Source: an uncultured SAR86 cluster bacterium
Lineage (GTDB): Bacteria; Pseudomonadota; Gammaproteobacteria; Magnimaribacterales; Magnimaribacteraceae
NCBI GenBank assembly: GCA_902628375.1
Contig: CACOMS010000005.1
Coordinates: 1-64,000, forward strand
Direction: 5' to 3'
Length of the DNA stretch: 64,000 bases
Shown here: positions 36,303 to 45,173 of the stretch, piece by piece
How the letters are laid out: every line of letters starts with the position of its first letter
How positions within the stretch are numbered: position 1 is the first letter of the stretch
Program-made: the position numbers and the translations under genes
The notes under the pieces: model-generated
Told to the model about the DNA's origin: nothing
Seen by the model: only the letters and a program-made list of their open reading frames with translations
The model's database searches: none

Positions 36303-36782
36303 ATGTTATTCTCTAAAGTAAAAACTGAACTAAAACCTTCTATAAACATTATTTGCATGGCAAATTATTGCAGAAGTCCAGTAACAGAATATTTATTAAA
36401 AAAAGAATTAAAGGGTAAAATAGAAATATCTTCTTCTGGTCTAAATCCCTTTCCGAATGCAGATATGGATCCTAGATCAAGGAAGTTTCTAGAAGAAAAG
36501 GGTATAGAAGCTGGAATTCATACTCCTAGGAAGACAGATATTGCTTTGATAAATAACTCTTCACTAATCCTAGCATTAGATGTATTTGTTCTTACGGAAT
36601 TAAATCATCTTTTTAAAAAGCATACCAATAAAATAAGACTACTATCCTTTTTAGAACCAAAACTTAATCTACCTGATCCTTTTAGAATGAAAGAAAGTGA
36701 ATACACGGAAGTTATGAATAGAATAGAGAAAATTTGTAGAAACTATTCGAACGAATTTTATTTAATTGCCTCAAGTAAATAG
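36303..36782 (+). CDS. wzb: Low-molecular-weight protein tyrosine phosphatase (Wzb-like)
   Basis: A 159-residue phosphatase expected to dephosphorylate the Wzc tyrosine tail. The P-loop CX5R is C18-R24 in CMANYCRSP, differing from the usual CxGNxCRSP by Ala for Gly. The general acid is the Asp of the DPF motif in LPDPFRM. The order wzc-wza-wzb differs from the common wza-wzb-wzc. It ends 43 bases before tRNA-Leu. Confidence 0.9.
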   Translation: MLFSKVKTELKPSINIICMANYCRSPVTEYLLKKELKGKIEISSSGLNPFPNADMDPRSRKFLEEKGIEAGIHTPRKTDIALINNSSLILALDVFVLTELNHLFKKHTNKIRLLSFLEPKLNLPDPFRMKESEYTEVMNRIEKICRNYSNEFYLIASSK

Positions 36783-36786
36783 ATAA

Positions 36787-36815
36787 TGGACAAAATGGAT
36801 ATAGGTCTATTAAAT
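36787..36815 (+). promoter_or_regulatory. Candidate sigma-70 promoter for tRNA-Leu
   Basis: TGGACA (36787-36792, one mismatch from TTGACA) and TTAAAT (36810-36815, four of six matches to TATAAT) are separated by 17 bases, and the -10 lies 10 bases before the mature tRNA-Leu 5' end. This is a reasonable but unproven promoter. Confidence 0.4.
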
Positions 36816-36825
36816 AGCGTTTTAT

Positions 36826-36912
36826 GCCCAGGTGGTGGAATTGGTAGACACAAGGGACTTAAAATCCCTCGAAGGCAACTTCGTGCCGGTTCAAGTCCGG
36901 CCCTGGGCACCA
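36826..36912 (+). tRNA. tRNA-Leu (TAA)
   Basis: The 87-base sequence includes an encoded CCA. The acceptor stem GCCCAGG pairs with CCTGGGC. The anticodon arm GGGACTTAAAATCCC presents TAA, the long variable arm TCGAAGGCAACTTCG is typical of leucine tRNAs, and the T arm is CCGGTTCAAGTCCGG. Its 3' end marks the start of the large polysaccharide island. I did not see a second copy of its 3' end later in the window. Confidence 0.95.
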
Positions 36913-37080
36913 TCAGTTTTAATTAATTTTGATATTAAAGATCTTGGCTGCATATTCATGCACTCTTTCTAATATTAACAAGTAAGTCAGCTTTGTGGCC
37001 AAGACCAAGACGAGGATTAAAAGGTCTATATTATATTTATGTTGTATATTAATTTATAAGAAATTTAATTTTTTATACTT

Positions 37081-37734
37081 ATGAAGTTAATAAATGTAAG
37101 AACATTAGAAGAGGCATCTTTGGTTGCTTTAGATTTTCTTCCTGAAAATACTAATCTGAATCTTAAAGTAGCTTTTACAGGAGGTAGGTTTGGAGAAGAG
37201 CTCATTAAAAATTTAGCTGAAAGAGAATATAACTTAGAGAACTGGACTATTTTGCAAACAGACGAAAGAGTTTCATGTGGTTTTGAGGATTTAATTCAAA
37301 CTAAAATAATTAATGAATTATCTGAGTGTAAAGGGTTTTGTAAAGATAAATTAATACTTTTTCCTTTTGAAGAAAATTATTTAGAAGAGATAAGTGCCTT
37401 TGAAGAACATCTTTATAAGTTAGAAATTAATAGATTAGATTTATGCTTTCTTAGCATGGGTGAAGATGGACATATGGCTGGTCACTTTAATAACTCTAAA
37501 GACTATAAAGATTCTATATTCTGTTTTAACACTAACTCCCCTAAACCCCCCAAGACAAGACTAAGCTTTAAAGTGTCTTGGCTTATGAAGGCCAATAGAG
37601 TTATTCTTGTTTCATTTGGAAAAGAAAAGCATAAAGAGTTAAAAAAATTACTTGGAGGAAGCGGGTTGCATTCACAAATTCTTCGAACAAAGGAATTGAT
37701 TATTATTTCTGATCTACTCAAGCAGGACTTTTAG
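37081..37734 (+). CDS. 6-phosphogluconolactonase-like sugar-phosphate isomerase-fold protein
   Basis: A 217-residue protein of the 6-phosphogluconolactonase/glucosamine-6-phosphate deaminase family. It has the substrate-phosphate motif VAFTGGRFGEEL near residue 30, TDERVS near residue 60 and the diagnostic SMGEDGHMAGHF near residue 125, where Pgl proteins have GMGxDGHTASLF. It may be a true lactonase (Pgl) or act on an island sugar. Neither zwf nor gnd is nearby. The gap to the next gene (37735-37967) holds nothing I can identify. Confidence 0.7.
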   Translation: MKLINVRTLEEASLVALDFLPENTNLNLKVAFTGGRFGEELIKNLAEREYNLENWTILQTDERVSCGFEDLIQTKIINELSECKGFCKDKLILFPFEENYLEEISAFEEHLYKLEINRLDLCFLSMGEDGHMAGHFNNSKDYKDSIFCFNTNSPKPPKTRLSFKVSWLMKANRVILVSFGKEKHKELKKLLGGSGLHSQILRTKELIIISDLLKQDF

Positions 37735-37967
37735 AGGAAAAATTCATGTAGTCGAGAGGCTCCATAAACGTTTAATATTTTTAGAATAGAACTAGAGATG
37801 AATCTAGATATTTTGTATTAGTAACAATAGTCTCAATTGTTTTCTAATTTTGAATTTAAACGACTAGATACTGATATTTATTCAGCTCAATTTCTTTTAT
37901 TTATCAAAGGGATCAAGGCATAATAGTAAAAAAATATCTTTAATCATTAATAAATTAAATATTAGTC

Positions 37968-38717
37968 ATGAAGCATAAGTTACTTAATCAGAAGCTAACA
38001 ATAGGAAGCTGGATAACTCTTGCTCATCCTTCCATTGCGGAGATTATGTCGCGTGCTAATTTTGATTGGTTAGCGGTAGATCTAGAACATAGCGTTATAA
38101 CTATAAGAGAAGCTGAGGAGCTTATTCGTATTATTAGCTTGTCGGGGGTTACGCCTTTAGTTCGTCTTACTTCTAATAATGCAAACCAAATAAAACGAGT
38201 AATGGATGCTGGCGCTCATGGAATAATCGTACCGATGGTTAACTCGTCTGAAGAAGCTCTAAAAGCAGTGAAATCAACACGATATGCTCCTCATGGGATA
38301 AGAGGGGTGGGCTTAGCTCGTGCTCAAGGATATGGAACTAGTTTTGAAAATTATATTTCTTGGCAAGAAGATCAAGCTATAGTCATTGTTCAAATTGAGA
38401 GCATTGATGCAGTAGATAACCTAGAGGAAATATTTTCTGTAGATGGAGTTGATGGATATATTATTGGCCCATATGACCTTTCAGGTTCTATGGGTATACC
38501 CGGACAGTTTGATAATCCTGAATTTATTGGAGTCATTGAAGAAATAAACAAAACTGCGAAAAAGATGAAAATAACTAGTGGCATACATATTATTGAACCT
38601 GAGCCCAAAGAATTGAAAAAGCGCATAGAAGAGGGCTATCGATTTATAGCATATAGTCTAGACATCAGAATGCTTGATGTATCTTGTAGAATGGGGATAG
38701 ATAGTATCTCTGACTGA
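37968..38717 (+). CDS. HpcH/HpaI-type aldolase
   Basis: A 249-residue class II pyruvate aldolase (2-keto-3-deoxy sugar acid aldolase family). Conserved segments are DWLAVDLEHSVI with metal-site acid residues nearby, GIIVPMVNSSEEA, VQIESIDAVDNLEEI with the metal-binding Glu, and GYIIGPYDLSGSMG with the metal-binding Asp. It makes or cleaves 2-keto-3-deoxy acids from pyruvate and an aldehyde. Unlike neighbouring core genes, most of its Arg codons are CGN (8 of 12), suggesting recent arrival. A KdsB-like gene follows by 6 bases, which suggests a ulosonate product or precursor. Confidence 0.85.
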   Translation: MKHKLLNQKLTIGSWITLAHPSIAEIMSRANFDWLAVDLEHSVITIREAEELIRIISLSGVTPLVRLTSNNANQIKRVMDAGAHGIIVPMVNSSEEALKAVKSTRYAPHGIRGVGLARAQGYGTSFENYISWQEDQAIVIVQIESIDAVDNLEEIFSVDGVDGYIIGPYDLSGSMGIPGQFDNPEFIGVIEEINKTAKKMKITSGIHIIEPEPKELKKRIEEGYRFIAYSLDIRMLDVSCRMGIDSISD

Positions 38718-38723
38718 AAAATA

Positions 38724-39491
38724 ATGAAATCAATTGCAATAATTCCTGCGCGAATGGGTTCTTCCCGCTTTCCAGGTAAGCCAATGGCAAAAATACATGG
38801 CATTCCTATGATTGGTCACTGTTATATTAGGACTGCTATGTGTGCAGAGTTGCATGATACCTATGTAGCTACTTGTGATGAAGAAATTTATTCATACATT
38901 AAATCAATACAAGGTAAAGTTGTGATGACATCGGATATTCATGAAAGAGCAAGTGATAGAACAGCAGAGGCTCTGCTCAAAATAGAAGAAAAATCCAAGG
39001 AAAGATACGACGTTGTTGTTATGGTGCAAGGGGATGAGCCAATGATAACTCCAGATATGATTAAAAAATCACTGGAGCCTTTTAAGAGCGAAAAAGATTT
39101 AAATGTTGTAAATTTAATGGCTGAGATGAAGACCTCACAAGAATTTGAAGACCCTAACGAGGTAAAGGTAGTAATTGATAATGATAATAATGCTATGTAT
39201 TTCTCTCGTGAACCAATACCTTCGAGAAAAAAAGGAATTACAAATGTTAAGATGTTGAAGCAAGTTTGTATTATCCCATTCAGAAGAAATTATTTAATAG
39301 AATTCAATGACACTGAAGAAACTGAGCTAGAGAAAATTGAATCTGTAGACATGTTGAGGGTACTCGAGAGTGGCGGAAAGGTAAGAATGATCCGTACCGA
39401 TGAGAACACATTTAGTGTTGATACAAAACAAGAGCTAAGAAATGTAGAAAAAATGATGTCTGAAGATGAGTTAATGAAAACATATTTATAA
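38724..39491 (+). CDS. KdsB-like CMP-ulosonate synthetase
   Basis: A 255-residue cytidylyltransferase of the KdsB type (CTP plus a 3-deoxy-ulosonate gives the CMP-sugar). It begins IAIIPARMGSSRFPGKPMAK, with the CTP-binding loop. VMVQGDEPMITPDMI carries the metal-binding Asp. YFSREPIPS is the substrate-binding motif of KdsB proteins. Whether it is the housekeeping Kdo enzyme or a specialised one cannot be told; its position in the island and next to an aldolase favours a dedicated sugar. Confidence 0.85.
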   Translation: MKSIAIIPARMGSSRFPGKPMAKIHGIPMIGHCYIRTAMCAELHDTYVATCDEEIYSYIKSIQGKVVMTSDIHERASDRTAEALLKIEEKSKERYDVVVMVQGDEPMITPDMIKKSLEPFKSEKDLNVVNLMAEMKTSQEFEDPNEVKVVIDNDNNAMYFSREPIPSRKKGITNVKMLKQVCIIPFRRNYLIEFNDTEETELEKIESVDMLRVLESGGKVRMIRTDENTFSVDTKQELRNVEKMMSEDELMKTYL

Positions 39492-39599
39492 TCTTTTAAA
39501 TAGATGTCTGATAACACAAAAAATTAATTGCAAAGTCTTAATGAAAAAAATCATTATTACTGTGTTGCAAGATTTATAGGATTTGCAAAGGCAATATAG

Positions 39600-41507
39600 A
39601 TGTTAATTGATAAATACAACTATAAAGTCGATAAAATTATTGTTAGTAGTTATCGGAGTAATCATAACAAAAAGAACCTACTTTCAATTTTATGGAATAG
39701 TAACGAGGAAGGTGATCAATTTCTAAACCTATATGGGTATGTTGAAGAAAATTCAGATAGGCTTAGAAAGAAATATCTCAGATTTATTAGTGATTTCAAT
39801 AATTCAGAAATAAATTCTATAAAACTATATGATCATTTTAAATTAAAAAATGGCTATAACTTACTTTGGATGTCTTTAATTTCAGAAAAGAGTCCATTTA
39901 AGTCTCCAAAGATTTTAGATTGCCTTAAGCTTCTTGCTCTTGAAGAGATTATTCTCTCAGCTGGCCCATCCTCTATAGATTATTTTGGTTCAAACTACAA
40001 TGAACACCGATCTATTAAAAATTTATCAACAAGTTTAGGTCTTAGATATCGTTGGAAATATCACTTGCCTCAAATGAAAGTTTCAAGAGCTACTATTATT
40101 AAATCCATTTTATTTGCTTGTCCCTATTTATTTCAGGCTTTTATTAGTATGGTCAGATACATTTATATGAGAATGCCTTTTTTTCGGAATATGAATATTA
40201 AATGGAATGATCATAATAAATCTGTTTTCTTTTTCTCTTATTTCGTTGCCCTGGATGATGAGAAGCTAAAAGACAACATTTTTTATTCTCATCAGTGGGG
40301 TCCTTTAAAAAAGATTTTCCACGAGATGGCTATAGATACTAATTGGATGCATCATTACATTTCTAGCTCTCAGAATCTAACCCCTAACATTGCAAAAAAA
40401 AATATAAATATTTTCAATCAAAATCCAGAAATTAATGGATGCCATAATTTCATTGACAGTTATTTCTCATTTAAGATTATTTTAGAGGTGATAAATGAAT
40501 ATTTACACATATATATAAAACAACTTAGGTTTTCAATTGTAAATAAAATTTTTACCCCTAGAAAGTCAAAAGCAAATTTTTGGTTTTTCTTAAAACATGA
40601 TTGGTATAGCTCGATAAGAGGGGTGGTTGCAATTCAAAACTTATTAATGATTAAACTTATTGATAAAGCATTTAAAGATCTTCCAAAACAAAAGATAGGA
40701 TTTTACCTTATGGAAAATCAAGGTTGGGAGATGGCACTCATTAATGGATGGAAAGTAAATAATCATGGAACATTAATTGGTGTCGCTCACTCTACTGTAC
40801 GGTATTGGGATTTGCGGTACTATGATTTAGAAGAAACGTCTAAAAAAAATACCAAACCTAAACCAGACTTTTTTACTGTCAATGGTCTGGCCGCACAAAA
40901 AAATTTAAAAGCATCAAAAAGCAGGATAGATAATTTAAGAAATGTTGAGGCACTAAGATATCTTTATCTAAATGACCAGATTCAGGCCATACACAATAAA
41001 AGATCAGAACAACATAATAAGATATTAGTTCTAGGTGATATTCAGAAGGATTTAACCAGAAGCATGATTGACTGCTTCAATGATATTGCTGATCAGTTTG
41101 ATCATTATGACTTTATATTTAAACCTCATCCAGCAAATATCATTGAAGATAAGAACTTTTCAAGTTTTAAGCCCACTACAACAGATGAACACTTAAATGT
41201 CCTTTTACAGAACATAGATTGTGTTATTGCATCTGCGGCAACATCATCAGGTCTTGAAGCTTATATCTTAGGCATACCTGTTATTACATACTTTGATAGT
41301 AAGGAATTTAATATAAGTGCGCTTAGAGGTATGCATAATGCAGTTTTTGTTAACAATCCTAAAAGTCTAGCAAAGGCTATCATGAATCTAAAAAGCACAG
41401 AAGGCGGCGAGGAGGGGCAGGATGTATTTTGGCTAGATGATGCATTGCCTAGATGGCGTAAATTGTTATCGGAATTTGAGTATAATCTGTTAGACGATAA
41501 GGGCTAA
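39600..41507 (+). CDS. Surface-carbohydrate biosynthesis protein, GT-B-like C-terminus
   Basis: A 635-residue cytosolic protein of unclear function. The C-terminal third contains LVLGDIQKDL, FKPHPANIIEDKNF and VIASAATSSGLEAYILGIPVITY, a pattern seen in GT-B-fold transferases acting on lipid- or CMP-linked sugars. It resembles proteins annotated as surface carbohydrate biosynthesis protein (I recall a Leptospira LIC13510-type family, not verified). Position next to KdsB-like and aldolase genes suggests it transfers the ulosonic acid. The 108 bases before it show no gene. Confidence 0.55.
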   Translation: MLIDKYNYKVDKIIVSSYRSNHNKKNLLSILWNSNEEGDQFLNLYGYVEENSDRLRKKYLRFISDFNNSEINSIKLYDHFKLKNGYNLLWMSLISEKSPFKSPKILDCLKLLALEEIILSAGPSSIDYFGSNYNEHRSIKNLSTSLGLRYRWKYHLPQMKVSRATIIKSILFACPYLFQAFISMVRYIYMRMPFFRNMNIKWNDHNKSVFFFSYFVALDDEKLKDNIFYSHQWGPLKKIFHEMAIDTNWMHHYISSSQNLTPNIAKKNINIFNQNPEINGCHNFIDSYFSFKIILEVINEYLHIYIKQLRFSIVNKIFTPRKSKANFWFFLKHDWYSSIRGVVAIQNLLMIKLIDKAFKDLPKQKIGFYLMENQGWEMALINGWKVNNHGTLIGVAHSTVRYWDLRYYDLEETSKKNTKPKPDFFTVNGLAAQKNLKASKSRIDNLRNVEALRYLYLNDQIQAIHNKRSEQHNKILVLGDIQKDLTRSMIDCFNDIADQFDHYDFIFKPHPANIIEDKNFSSFKPTTTDEHLNVLLQNIDCVIASAATSSGLEAYILGIPVITYFDSKEFNISALRGMHNAVFVNNPKSLAKAIMNLKSTEGGEEGQDVFWLDDALPRWRKLLSEFEYNLLDDKG

Positions 41508-41527
41508 TCAAAATCAATAAATTAAAT

Positions 41528-42487
41528 ATGAAATCTAATAAAGTACTCATAACGACCTTTCCTTTTGGAGAAGTAGATGATTTGCCCATTAAAATCCTCA
41601 AAGAAGAGGGGTTAGATTATTTAATCAATCCATTAGGTAAAAAACCTAATGAGAAAGAACTAGCAGAAATGTTGACTGATTTTGATATGGTGATTGCAGG
41701 TACAGAGAAATACACTCAAATGGTTCTTAATTCTGCTAAAAAATTAAAATTTATTTCTAGGGTTGGAATTGGTCTAGATGGAATTGACTTTTCATTGACA
41801 AATCAGAGAAAAATTAAGGTCTCATATACTCCTGATGCGCCCACTTCTAGTGTGGCAGAGCTTACATTGGGGTTTATATTAACTCTGATGAGGAATCTAA
41901 TAATATCCAATAAAAATATGCATAATAATAATTGGAAAAAACTTATCGGTAAAAGCTTCAGTGCATCTAAAGTTGGTATTATTGGTTTGGGTCCAATCGG
42001 AAGAGAGGTTTATAGACTTTTAGCTTCCTTTAATTGTAATGAGATACTTTTGAATGATATTTATGAAAACAAAGAAATTAAGTTAATAGGAAATACAAAA
42101 TGGACTGATAAAGAGTCAATCTTTAAAAATGCTGATATTCTTACGATTCATGCGCCTCTTAATGAACACACAAAGAATATGATAGATAAATCAGTTCTTC
42201 TAAGTATGAAAAAAGATGCAATTCTAATTAATACTTCCCGAGGAGGTATTATTAATGAAAATGATTTATTGAATGTTTTGTCTTCAGGACATCTCGGTGG
42301 AGTTGCTTTAGATGTATTTGAAGCAGAACCATATAGGGGAGGATTAACAAAAATTGAAAGGTGCCTACTGACTCCGCATATTGGTACAATGACGGCTGAC
42401 TGTCGAACAATGATGGAAGTGCAAGCAGTCAAAGAGGTTGTTAGGTTCTCTAAAGGCAAGAAATTAAAAAGAATGATAAATATTTAA
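41528..42487 (+). CDS. D-2-hydroxyacid dehydrogenase (phosphoglycerate dehydrogenase-like)
   Basis: A 319-residue NAD-dependent D-isomer 2-hydroxyacid dehydrogenase. Its nucleotide-binding motif is VGIIGLGPIGREVY, and the catalytic triad is Arg in INTSRGGIINENDLL, Glu in DVFEAEP and His in LTPHIGTM. SerA-like members in surface-sugar loci oxidise a hydroxy acid rather than 3-phosphoglycerate, so the substrate is likely a sugar acid but is not known. It follows the GT-B-like gene by 20 bases. Confidence 0.8.
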   Translation: MKSNKVLITTFPFGEVDDLPIKILKEEGLDYLINPLGKKPNEKELAEMLTDFDMVIAGTEKYTQMVLNSAKKLKFISRVGIGLDGIDFSLTNQRKIKVSYTPDAPTSSVAELTLGFILTLMRNLIISNKNMHNNNWKKLIGKSFSASKVGIIGLGPIGREVYRLLASFNCNEILLNDIYENKEIKLIGNTKWTDKESIFKNADILTIHAPLNEHTKNMIDKSVLLSMKKDAILINTSRGGIINENDLLNVLSSGHLGGVALDVFEAEPYRGGLTKIERCLLTPHIGTMTADCRTMMEVQAVKEVVRFSKGKKLKRMINI

Positions 42488-42512
42488 TTAGTAGATAGGT
42501 TTATTTAGTTAT

Positions 42513-43400
42513 ATGGATAAAGTTTTAGTAATTGGTGGTTCTGGATTTGTAGGCAGTCATACAGCTGATAAATTAAGCGAGGAGGGTTTTGATGTAACTA
42601 TTTTTGATTCTATATCTTCTAAATGGCTAAGAGAAGATCAGAAAATGGTTATTGGTAATATGTTAGACCAGGAATTACTTACAAAAACACTTAAAGGTTT
42701 TCGTTATGTTTATCATTTTGGTGGAATAGCAGATATTCAAGAATCCAAAGAGAAACCTTATGACACAATTAGTTTAAATGTTATGGGTACTACGGTAGCA
42801 CTTGAGGCTGCTATAAAGAATAATGTAGAAAAATTTATTTATGCTTCAACAATGTATGTCTATAGCCCTTATGGATCATTTTATAGAGCAAGTAAGCAAG
42901 CAGCAGAGACAATAATAGAAACATATTGTAATGAGAATTCTTTGAGATATTGTTTGTTAAGATATGGTTCTTTATATGGACCAAGAGCTCAGAGTTGGAA
43001 TGGCTTGAAGAAGAGTGTAAATCAGATATTTAGTGAGGGTAAACTAGATTATTTCGGTTCAGGTAAAGAGAGAAGAGAATATATTCATGTTCGCGATGCT
43101 GCAAGATTGAGCGTAAATATTCTTGACGAATCTCATGATAACCAGGCAATAAATTTAACTGGTCAGCAAGTTCTAGTTTCAGATGAATTAATTAATATGA
43201 TTTTTGAAATAGCTGGAAAAGAAAAAAATGTAAAATATATAGATAGAGATTTTAACCCAGACCATTACCTAATGACCCCATATCGTTATACCCCTAAGAG
43301 CGCCAAGAAGATTGTGCCCGAAAGCTTTATTGATTTAGGTGAAGGTATCCTAGAGGTCATTCAAGAGATTGATAACAACCTCAATAATGAAGAAAACTAA
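42513..43400 (+). CDS. NAD-dependent sugar epimerase/dehydratase
   Basis: A 295-residue extended short-chain dehydrogenase. NAD motif VIGGSGFVGSHTA at the start, YASTMYVYSPYGSFYRASKQ with the catalytic Tyr-x3-Lys, and RYGSLYGPRAQ near residue 150. Likely acts on a nucleotide sugar (4-epimerase or 4,6-dehydratase class). The reading frame directly after its stop codon remains open for 54 codons (see next feature). Confidence 0.82.
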   Translation: MDKVLVIGGSGFVGSHTADKLSEEGFDVTIFDSISSKWLREDQKMVIGNMLDQELLTKTLKGFRYVYHFGGIADIQESKEKPYDTISLNVMGTTVALEAAIKNNVEKFIYASTMYVYSPYGSFYRASKQAAETIIETYCNENSLRYCLLRYGSLYGPRAQSWNGLKKSVNQIFSEGKLDYFGSGKERREYIHVRDAARLSVNILDESHDNQAINLTGQQVLVSDELINMIFEIAGKEKNVKYIDRDFNPDHYLMTPYRYTPKSAKKIVPESFIDLGEGILEVIQEIDNNLNNEEN

Positions 43401-43565
43401 AGAGATACTTGCCATATCAAAAAGACAAGATTTGAATGTAAAGAGGATATACAAATACTCAGATTTTTAGGAAAAGAGCATAAAGTTAGAATGGTAAAAA
43501 TGGGAATTCAATCTATGCCTATAGATTTCAGAAGATGTAAAGAAGACAGAGTATTGGCCAGATAA
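43401..43565 (+). pseudogene. Probable gene remnant or lost C-terminal extension after the epimerase
   Basis: Directly behind the epimerase stop codon, in the same frame, 54 sense codons run without a stop and end at TAA 43563-43565, two bases before the next gene's ATG. The translation looks protein-like (it includes KVRMVKMGIQSMPIDFRR) and has no convincing start codon. It may be the tail of a decayed gene whose beginning was lost, or an extension cut off by the TAA at 43398. I do not recognise the family. Confidence 0.35.
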
Positions 43566-43567
43566 GA

Positions 43568-44230
43568 ATGGATTTGAATAAACTTTCAGAATATAGAACA
43601 TCTATCTTTGATTGTGATGGAGTTTTATTAAACTCAAATAAAATTAAGAGCGAAGCATTTTATGAAACTACTTTTATTTATGGAGTAGATTACGCTCAAG
43701 AATTCTTGAAATACCATAAGGAAAATGGCGGAGTGTCAAGATTTGAGAAGTTTAATTATTTTATTTCAAATATTATCAAGGAAGATATAACTAAAGAAAA
43801 GCAAGTAGATAGTTTACTAAAAGATTTTTCTAAAATTTTAGATAAGAATTTAAGAAAAGCCGAAGTTGTACCAAATCTTGAGATTATAAGATCGAAGCTT
43901 CCTCGACAAGACTGGATGGTAGCATCTGGATCTAAAGAAGATGAATTAAGAGCAATACTAGAATATAAAGGTATAAGTAGTTTTTTTAATAAAGGCATAT
44001 TTGGAAGCCCCCTTTCTAAGATTGAAATTATTCAAAAAAAATTTGAAGCTAATGAGCTGAAAAAACCAATTATATTCTTTGGTGATAGTTATTATGATTA
44101 CTTTTGCGCAAAGAAATTTGAGATAGATTTTGTATTCATTTGGGAGTGGACAGAAGTCACAGACTGGAAAAACTTTTGTAAAGAAAATAAAATTCCTTTT
44201 ATGAAAAGTATTTCAAGCATAGTTTTATGA
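43568..44230 (+). CDS. HAD-family sugar phosphatase-like protein
   Basis: A 220-residue HAD-superfamily hydrolase with motif I SIFDCDGVLLNSN (Asp nucleophile near residue 14), a cap domain, the Ser of MVASGSKEDEL as motif II, and the final acidic motif IIFFGDSYYDYFCA. In ulosonic acid pathways HAD phosphatases such as KdsC or NeuD-linked enzymes remove phosphate from the condensed sugar; that role here is inferred. It overlaps the next epimerase gene by 4 bases (ATGA). Confidence 0.75.
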   Translation: MDLNKLSEYRTSIFDCDGVLLNSNKIKSEAFYETTFIYGVDYAQEFLKYHKENGGVSRFEKFNYFISNIIKEDITKEKQVDSLLKDFSKILDKNLRKAEVVPNLEIIRSKLPRQDWMVASGSKEDELRAILEYKGISSFFNKGIFGSPLSKIEIIQKKFEANELKKPIIFFGDSYYDYFCAKKFEIDFVFIWEWTEVTDWKNFCKENKIPFMKSISSIVL

Positions 44231-45150
44231 AAGAAGTAGTTCTTCTTACCGGAGTGGCAGGTTTTATTGGTTCATCTTTAGCTAAAGGACTCATAGAAAG
44301 GGGCTACCAAGTATTTGGGATAGACGATTTAAGTTCAGGAAAAGAAACTGCTATCCCAAAAGGTGTAGAGTTTATAGAGGGCGACCTATCAAAGGCTAGT
44401 ATTTTGACAAAAATAGATAAGAATATCTCTTCAATTCTTCACTTGTCAGGCCAATCATCAGGAGAAATAAGCTTTATAGACCCTATTGCTGACTTAGAAA
44501 AAAACACTATTTCAACTCTTAATCTTATAGATTTCTGTATTAAAAATAACATCCCTAAGTTCTTATATGCTAGCTCAATGTCTGTTTATGGAAATGTAGA
44601 AGATAAGCCTATAGGAGAAGACCATATTTTAAGGCCCTTATCTTGTTATGGTGTAGGAAAACTTGCTTCTGAAAACTACTTGAGAGTTTTCAGTAAATAT
44701 TTTCATCATATTTCCTTAAGAATGTTTAATGTTTATGGCCCTGGTCAAGACTTAGAAAACTTGCAACAGGGGATGGTTAGCATTTATCTCTCGCAAGCTT
44801 TAGAAAAGAATGAAGTAATAGTAAAGGGCGGATTAAATAGGTTTAGAGATTTTATTTATATAGATGATGTTGTGGATTCTTGGATCCAAATAATGGAATT
44901 AGAAAAATATCCTATGAAAACAATTAATATTGGAACTTCAAAAAGAACATCTGTAAGTGAATTATTAGATTTAATAAGCATTAATTTTAATGGGCTTAAG
45001 ATTATTCAAGATTCTTCAACTCCCGGAGATCAAGAAGGAATTTATTGTGACAATTCTCTTCTAAAAGAAGTTATAGATATAAACTTTACAGATATTAATT
45101 CTGGCCTAAATAAATTTATAGATTGGGCTAAAAAAGAGAACCAGATATAG
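44227..45150 (+). CDS. NAD-dependent sugar epimerase/dehydratase
   Basis: A 307-residue extended SDR with NAD motif LTGVAGFIGSSLAKGL, ASSMSVYGNVEDKP and the Tyr-x3-Lys in SCYGVGKLASE, then LRMFNVYGPGQDL. Close in pattern to UDP-glucose 4-epimerase-like proteins of surface polysaccharide loci. It is translationally coupled to the HAD gene and 23 bases from the NeuA-like gene. Confidence 0.82.
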   Translation: MKEVVLLTGVAGFIGSSLAKGLIERGYQVFGIDDLSSGKETAIPKGVEFIEGDLSKASILTKIDKNISSILHLSGQSSGEISFIDPIADLEKNTISTLNLIDFCIKNNIPKFLYASSMSVYGNVEDKPIGEDHILRPLSCYGVGKLASENYLRVFSKYFHHISLRMFNVYGPGQDLENLQQGMVSIYLSQALEKNEVIVKGGLNRFRDFIYIDDVVDSWIQIMELEKYPMKTINIGTSKRTSVSELLDLISINFNGLKIIQDSSTPGDQEGIYCDNSLLKEVIDINFTDINSGLNKFIDWAKKENQI

Positions 45151-45173
45151 TTTACTAAGTAACAATAATTAAC

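Noticed and set aside
36913-37080. Small RNA or hairpin after tRNA-Leu
   Set aside because: CTTGGC and GCCAAG could pair only across a long loop; no terminator-like U run follows.
36783-37967. JUMPstart/ops element before the polysaccharide genes
   Set aside because: The conserved GGCGGTAGC core is absent.
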